Source of the DNA: DASSBG01 sp963800395
GTDB taxonomy: Bacteria; Pseudomonadota; Gammaproteobacteria; Xanthomonadales; Rhodanobacteraceae
Length of the DNA stretch: 64,000 nucleotides
Assembly (NCBI GenBank): GCA_963800395.1
Contig: CAWDBD010000015.1
Span: 16,466 to 80,465 of the forward strand
Reading direction: 5' to 3'
Every line of letters begins with the position of its first letter. Position 1 is the stretch's first letter. A program made the translations under genes and the position numbers. Shown piece by piece: positions 60,114 through 64,000 of this stretch. The notes under the pieces are model-generated. The model did no database searches and was not told the DNA's origin. It saw nothing but the letters and a program-made list of their open reading frames with translations.

Positions 60114-62126
60114 TTACTGCTTGAGTGCCGTTTGCAACTTGGCGATGCTGCCGTTCAGGCGGCCGCCGTAATTGAGGCGTTTCAGCTCGTCGATCTGTTG
60201 CTGTGCGTTCTCGCGCTGCCCAAGGACCAGATACATGCGTGCCAGGGTGATGTGGTAAGCCGGCTCGGCAGGTTCCGCCTTGACCGCGTCGCGGCTGGCG
60301 CGCAGGCCCAGTTGGTGGTCGTTGAGCACGTTCCACGCGTAGTCGCCATAGCCGGCCAGCAGGCGTGCCTCGGGGTGCGGGTGTGACAGTGCCGCAAAAT
60401 ATGCATTCAGCATCCGATCGGGCGGCAGTTTGCACGAACCGCTGCGTACGCACTTGGTCAGGGCGAGCAGTGAACTGGTGTCCTGCACATCCGGCGGATC
60501 GGCTTTGAGTTTTGCGATCAGGCTGCTCCACCAGGTGTCCTTGATGGGCCGATGCATGCGGGCGTTGAAGAAAATCAGCGCCTGTTCGGGAAGAATGGAG
60601 GAATCGGGAAGTGTTGCGGCTTGTTCGAGTGGCGCATAAACCTTCGGAGTAAAGGGCGAATCGGGGTCGTAGTGGGAATAGATGATGTAGGTGCGGCCCA
60701 GCTCGTACAGTGCGCGGGGTGAATCGGGTGCGCGCACGGCCAGGTCTTCGGCCAGACGCAGCGGATTGCCCCAGGCAATGGCGGTGGCCAGGGTCAATGC
60801 GCCCCACCACAAGAAGAGCGATGCCAGCAGGGCGCCTCGTGCCAAGGAGAATGGCAGGGAGTCCGATGCAGATTGAGCGTTGGATGAGGGTGCGGCCAGG
60901 AGCGGGATCAGGGCCAGCATCAGGCCGAAGCTGGCAAAGTAGTTGCGGTGCTCGTAGATCAGTTCCAGTGGCAGGATGGTGCCGGTCAGCAACTGGCAGC
61001 CGAGGAACAGGGCGATGCCCAGGGACACCAGCGGCTGCCGCCGGCGAAACCAGAACACGGCAGCCACCATGCCGATCAGTGTCACGATGCTGGTCAGGGT
61101 TGTCCAGGGCGACAGCAGGCCGGTCGAGATGTGGAAGTTGTCGTGATAGAAGCTCAGCCATTGCGGCAGCGGCAACAGCGTCCATGCGATGTAGTCCACC
61201 ACAATGCGTGATTCGCTCATCAGGCGGGTGGCCAGCGTGAAGTCACGCGGAGCCCAGGTGCCAGGGTTCAGCACGTTCGGGACTATCCACATCAGGCCCA
61301 CGATGAGCGGCAGGGCCAGGATCACCACAAACACGCCGACTACGCGCCAGTCGGTCGGGCGCCCTGGGTATCCCTCGCTGGCGCTCTCCCCGCCAACAGT
61401 GGCAGAGGATTGAATTCGTGGTTCCCCGCTATTGCCCTGAAACCCGAAGGCGATCCATTCGATCAGAAAGGCATACAGCGGCAGCATGATCGCTGTTTCC
61501 TTGGCGGTGAGGCCGAGAATGGTGGGAACAATCAGGCTGGCAACGCAGACGACCAGTCCTGATCTTCCAGGGTCGGAACGCAACATGCGCTGGCGTCCGA
61601 TGACATAACCCACCAGGCCCAGCAGCACGAACAGGTTGGCCAGGCTTTCCATGCGCTGGACGACGTAGAGCACGCCGGTAAGGTTGATGGGCAGCAGCAT
61701 CCAGGCGCCGGCGATCAGGGCTGCGGTCAACTTCGCTCGCTCACCTCTCGGTCGCCCGCCGCGAGCATGGGGGGAAGTCAACAAACCCCAGGCCAGGAAA
61801 TACACCAGCAGGCCATTCAGCAGATGGATGAGCAGGTTGAGCAGCTTCCAGCCCCACGGATCCAGGCCGCCGGCCAGGTAATTGGCGGCAAAGCTCAGTG
61901 ACGCCAGGGGCCGCTTGAAGCGGCTGGACGGGGAGGACAACGCGGCGCCCACCAGGTCACCCACACTGGCGCTGTCAGGCTGCACACCTTCGTTGTCGAC
62001 AATGTTCGGGTAGTCATCAAACAGCCAGCTACCGGACAGTCCCGGCCAATACGCGGCCGTGGTGACCAGAAACATCGCTAGCAGCAGCCAGCGCCCGGGG
62101 TTGCGGATACGGTGGAGAAAATTCAT
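60114..62126 (-). CDS. TMTC-like GT-C membrane protein with TPR-like tail
   Basis: A 670-residue protein with about 10-12 transmembrane segments and a soluble C-terminus. The luminal/periplasmic acidic motif is GSWLFDDYPNIVDNEGVQ, typical of GT-C enzymes related to TMTC/PMT proteins. LLIHLLNGLLVYFLAWGLL, LYVVQRMESLANLFVLLGLV and LELIYEHRNYFASFGLML match the bacterial family. The C-terminal TPR-like helices include AEPAYHITLARMYLVLGQRE. It may glycosylate exported proteins or glycans. A 37-bp repeat (61738-61774) adds PHARGGRPRGER to the first cytoplasmic loop. It follows its paralogue by 9 bases. Confidence 0.85.
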   Translation of the reverse strand: MNFLHRIRNPGRWLLLAMFLVTTAAYWPGLSGSWLFDDYPNIVDNEGVQPDSASVGDLVGAALSSPSSRFKRPLASLSFAANYLAGGLDPWGWKLLNLLIHLLNGLLVYFLAWGLLTSPHARGGRPRGERAKLTAALIAGAWMLLPINLTGVLYVVQRMESLANLFVLLGLVGYVIGRQRMLRSDPGRSGLVVCVASLIVPTILGLTAKETAIMLPLYAFLIEWIAFGFQGNSGEPRIQSSATVGGESASEGYPGRPTDWRVVGVFVVILALPLIVGLMWIVPNVLNPGTWAPRDFTLATRLMSESRIVVDYIAWTLLPLPQWLSFYHDNFHISTGLLSPWTTLTSIVTLIGMVAAVFWFRRRQPLVSLGIALFLGCQLLTGTILPLELIYEHRNYFASFGLMLALIPLLAAPSSNAQSASDSLPFSLARGALLASLFLWWGALTLATAIAWGNPLRLAEDLAVRAPDSPRALYELGRTYIIYSHYDPDSPFTPKVYAPLEQAATLPDSSILPEQALIFFNARMHRPIKDTWWSSLIAKLKADPPDVQDTSSLLALTKCVRSGSCKLPPDRMLNAYFAALSHPHPEARLLAGYGDYAWNVLNDHQLGLRASRDAVKAEPAEPAYHITLARMYLVLGQRENAQQQIDELKRLNYGGRLNGSIAKLQTALKQ

Positions 62127-62135
62127 CGATGCAGG

Positions 62136-64000
62136 TTAGGTGTTGGGAGATGGCGGCGCAACGGCGGCCTTGTGCTGTGCATCATCGGCAAGCGTCTGGC
62201 GCAGACGTTTCAGCTCGTGTGGCCAGTAGTTTTCCTGTTTCAGCACCCAGGCATGGATGCGTGGCATGCCGGTTTCGGGGCGCTCGATGCGTGACTTGAT
62301 GGTGTCGTAGTGGTCGAGGTGCGCGAGGCCCAAAGCCGGGAAACCATGTGACCCGAGCAGCGCGGCCTGCTGCAAGGCTGCGGACGTACGCACTTGTTGA
62401 TCCAGTGCGTAGTTGAACTGTTGGAGTGCGGTTTCACCATCGCCGCGCGCCAGTGCAATGCGCCCCAGCAGGTAGTCGACATCCTGGCGACGCCCTGGCC
62501 TGGCCATCAGGTGCGGATTGGCTTCAACGCCATGCAGCAGGTAGGTCAGCGTATCAAGGGACATTTGCGGGCATGCTGGCTTGGCGGCATTGTCGATGTT
62601 GCCCTCAAACCAGTGTGTGAGCAGGGCGCCTATCTTGATGGCCGAGTGCAGCGAGTCCTGGGCGGCCTCAAGTGTGGCCGGGTCGATCTGGCCCAGGCTG
62701 CATTCGGCGGCCATCAGATTGAACGCCAGTTGCGGTTCGTTGGGGGCTGCAGCCAATGCGCCTTTCAATCGCGTGACCGCAAGTTGCGGATAGCCTGCGG
62801 CCATTTCGGCCTGGCCGGCAAGGGCCTGTGCGCGTGGGGAACCCGGATTGAGGTGCGCCCACAACAAGGCCTGGTCGCGCTGATTGCCCCACAGACCGGC
62901 GCGGGCATGGGTCATCAAGGCGAGGGCGACGAGGAGCAATGCAGCGAACAGGAGTTTGGCATGGCTTGCAAAGCGCGGTGAGACGGGCCTGTTTCCGGAG
63001 GAAAGCCACCGCCCGCGAGCGGGGGCGGGAGTATCGATGCCACCATTCGCGCTGGCGGTGGCGGGTGGTGGGTCGGTCTCGCGACGGGTGCTGTTGGGGA
63101 GGCCGCACAACCAAAGGGCCAGCGGCCAGAACATCAGCAGGGCGGGCAGATAGTTGCGGTGTTCGTAGAAAAGCTCCAATGCAACGGTGCTTGATTCGAG
63201 GCTCTGGCCGACAAAGTAGAACAGCACCGCCGCGGCCAGCGCGGGCCAGCGCCGGCGCATGATGCTGGCGCCGGCAATCAGACCGATCACGCCCAGCAGA
63301 GCGGGCAAGGTCGTGAGGGGGTGTAGCAGGGACGTCGACACCTGGATGAAGTCATTGAAAAGGCCCGGGGTGAAGGGGCGCGGCATCCACAGCAGGCCGA
63401 GATAGTCGAGCATGATGCGCGGCTCGGTCAGCAGCCGCTGGCCCAAGGTCCATGGGCGGATGGAGTTGATGCCTTGTGCCATGCCCGACCAGCCCGCGTG
63501 CAGGAAGTACAGTGCAACAGGGCCGGCCGGCAGCCAGGCCAGCAACAGCATGGCGCGGCGATAGATGCGCTCCCCTCTCGGTTTTTCCCCACGAGCGGGG
63601 GGGGCGCGCAATGCCGTGTATTCGAGAACCAGCGCCAAGGCCGGCAGCAGGACGCCGTTACCCTTGCTCAGCATGGCCAGCGCGGTGCATGCGCCGAGGC
63701 CCAGCAGCAGCCACACCAGCCCCGAAAGTCGGTGCCCCGCAAGGAGCTCTTGCCGGCCCTGCAGCCAGGCCAGCAGGCCCAGCAACACAAAGGTGGCCGA
63801 TAGCATGGCCTCGCGCTGGACGATGTAGAGCGTGGTGGAGACCAGCAGCGGATGCAGCAGCCAGAAGCCGGCGCCAAGCATGGCCGCCAGGTTGAGGCGC
63901 AGCATGGTGTTGCTGTTGCGGGGGTCGGTATGGCCGCGGTTCGAATACACAAGAACGCCCAGCCGCCGCAACAGCAAGGCCAGCAACATCCCATTGATGA
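62136..64000 (-). CDS. TMTC-like GT-C membrane protein, paralogue (5' end outside window)
   Basis: At least 620 residues, open to the window edge; the N-terminal acidic motif lies outside. It is paralogous to the downstream gene: LYIVQREAMLSATFVLLGLL, MLSKGNGVLLPALALVLEY, RLLTEPRIMLDYLGLLWMPR and LELFYEHRNYLPALLMFWPL. The C-terminus has TPR-like helices (AGQAEMAAGYPQLAVTRLKG). In-frame GC-rich repeats encode PARGEKPRGER (63568-63604) and PAPARGRW (about 63007-63030), both in predicted loops. The function is as for its neighbour: a probable membrane glycosyltransferase of unknown substrate. Confidence 0.85.
   Translation of the reverse strand, partial: INGMLLALLLRRLGVLVYSNRGHTDPRNSNTMLRLNLAAMLGAGFWLLHPLLVSTTLYIVQREAMLSATFVLLGLLAWLQGRQELLAGHRLSGLVWLLLGLGACTALAMLSKGNGVLLPALALVLEYTALRAPPARGEKPRGERIYRRAMLLLAWLPAGPVALYFLHAGWSGMAQGINSIRPWTLGQRLLTEPRIMLDYLGLLWMPRPFTPGLFNDFIQVSTSLLHPLTTLPALLGVIGLIAGASIMRRRWPALAAAVLFYFVGQSLESSTVALELFYEHRNYLPALLMFWPLALWLCGLPNSTRRETDPPPATASANGGIDTPAPARGRWLSSGNRPVSPRFASHAKLLFAALLLVALALMTHARAGLWGNQRDQALLWAHLNPGSPRAQALAGQAEMAAGYPQLAVTRLKGALAAAPNEPQLAFNLMAAECSLGQIDPATLEAAQDSLHSAIKIGALLTHWFEGNIDNAAKPACPQMSLDTLTYLLHGVEANPHLMARPGRRQDVDYLLGRIALARGDGETALQQFNYALDQQVRTSAALQQAALLGSHGFPALGLAHLDHYDTIKSRIERPETGMPRIHAWVLKQENYWPHELKRLRQTLADDAQHKAAVAPPSPNT

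Overview
The window is a GC-rich chromosomal segment of a gammaproteobacterium, most likely Xanthomonadales (Lysobacterales). The reasons are a Clp-type CRP-like regulator divergent from an E. coli-type speD with coq7, rplM and rpsI beyond it, GTAG-headed REP palindromes with a REP-associated transposase, the TIGR02449/zapA/6S RNA/5-FCL order, and short AMP nucleosidase and FadE proteins. These are family and gene-order arguments made by eye; no database search was run. No rRNA, CRISPR array, prophage, plasmid gene or recognisable defence system was seen.

Layout. 1-5 kb: biotin synthesis (end of bioB, then bioF, bioH, bioC) with an antisense SdiA-regulated-like lipoprotein between bioB and bioF. 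5-16.4 kb: amn, fadE, a DegV protein, two lipoproteins, a candidate small RNA, plsB, a YdcH-like protein, rdgC and a zinc metalloprotease. 16.4-21.2 kb: a RAYT transposase between two REP blocks, an alpha/beta hydrolase, an M1 aminopeptidase and a 67-bp REP-derived tandem array running up to the stop codon of hrpB. 21-31.5 kb: hrpB, a secreted protein, a TatD nuclease, a two-gene ABC exporter, a ferredoxin-NADP reductase-like flavoprotein, ubiB-ubiJ, a 286-bp MITE-like element and trmL. 31.6-39 kb: a 30-residue membrane peptide, clp, speD, coq7, rplM-rpsI-tRNA-Gln, rpiA, an EVE protein, 5-FCL, 6S RNA, zapA and a ZapB-like gene. 39-46 kb: a second MITE-like palindrome, a 1520-residue GGDEF-EAL sensor, ygfB and pepP.

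46-58.6 kb is a surface-polysaccharide locus: five glycosyltransferases, a methyltransferase, a frameshifted UDP-galactopyranose mutase gene, a flippase, a NeuD-like acetyltransferase and two sugar aminotransferases. It contains a strikingly AT-rich WecF-like gene (about 54.05-55.25 kb) that looks acquired. After about 1 kb without a convincing gene, the window ends with a secreted EF-hand protein, whose ribosome binding site lies in a predicted hairpin, and two tandem TMTC-like membrane proteins with TPR-like tails.

The most unusual aspect is the density and placement of small repeats. Two palindromic non-autonomous elements and one REP sit exactly on stop codons (trmL, the GGDEF-EAL gene, hrpB). 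A RAYT gene lies between its probable cognate REPs, heptanucleotide tandem arrays follow pepP and speD, and a 37-bp repeat appears to have entered two paralogous membrane protein genes in frame. Single-base frameshifts in pepP and glf need read-level confirmation.
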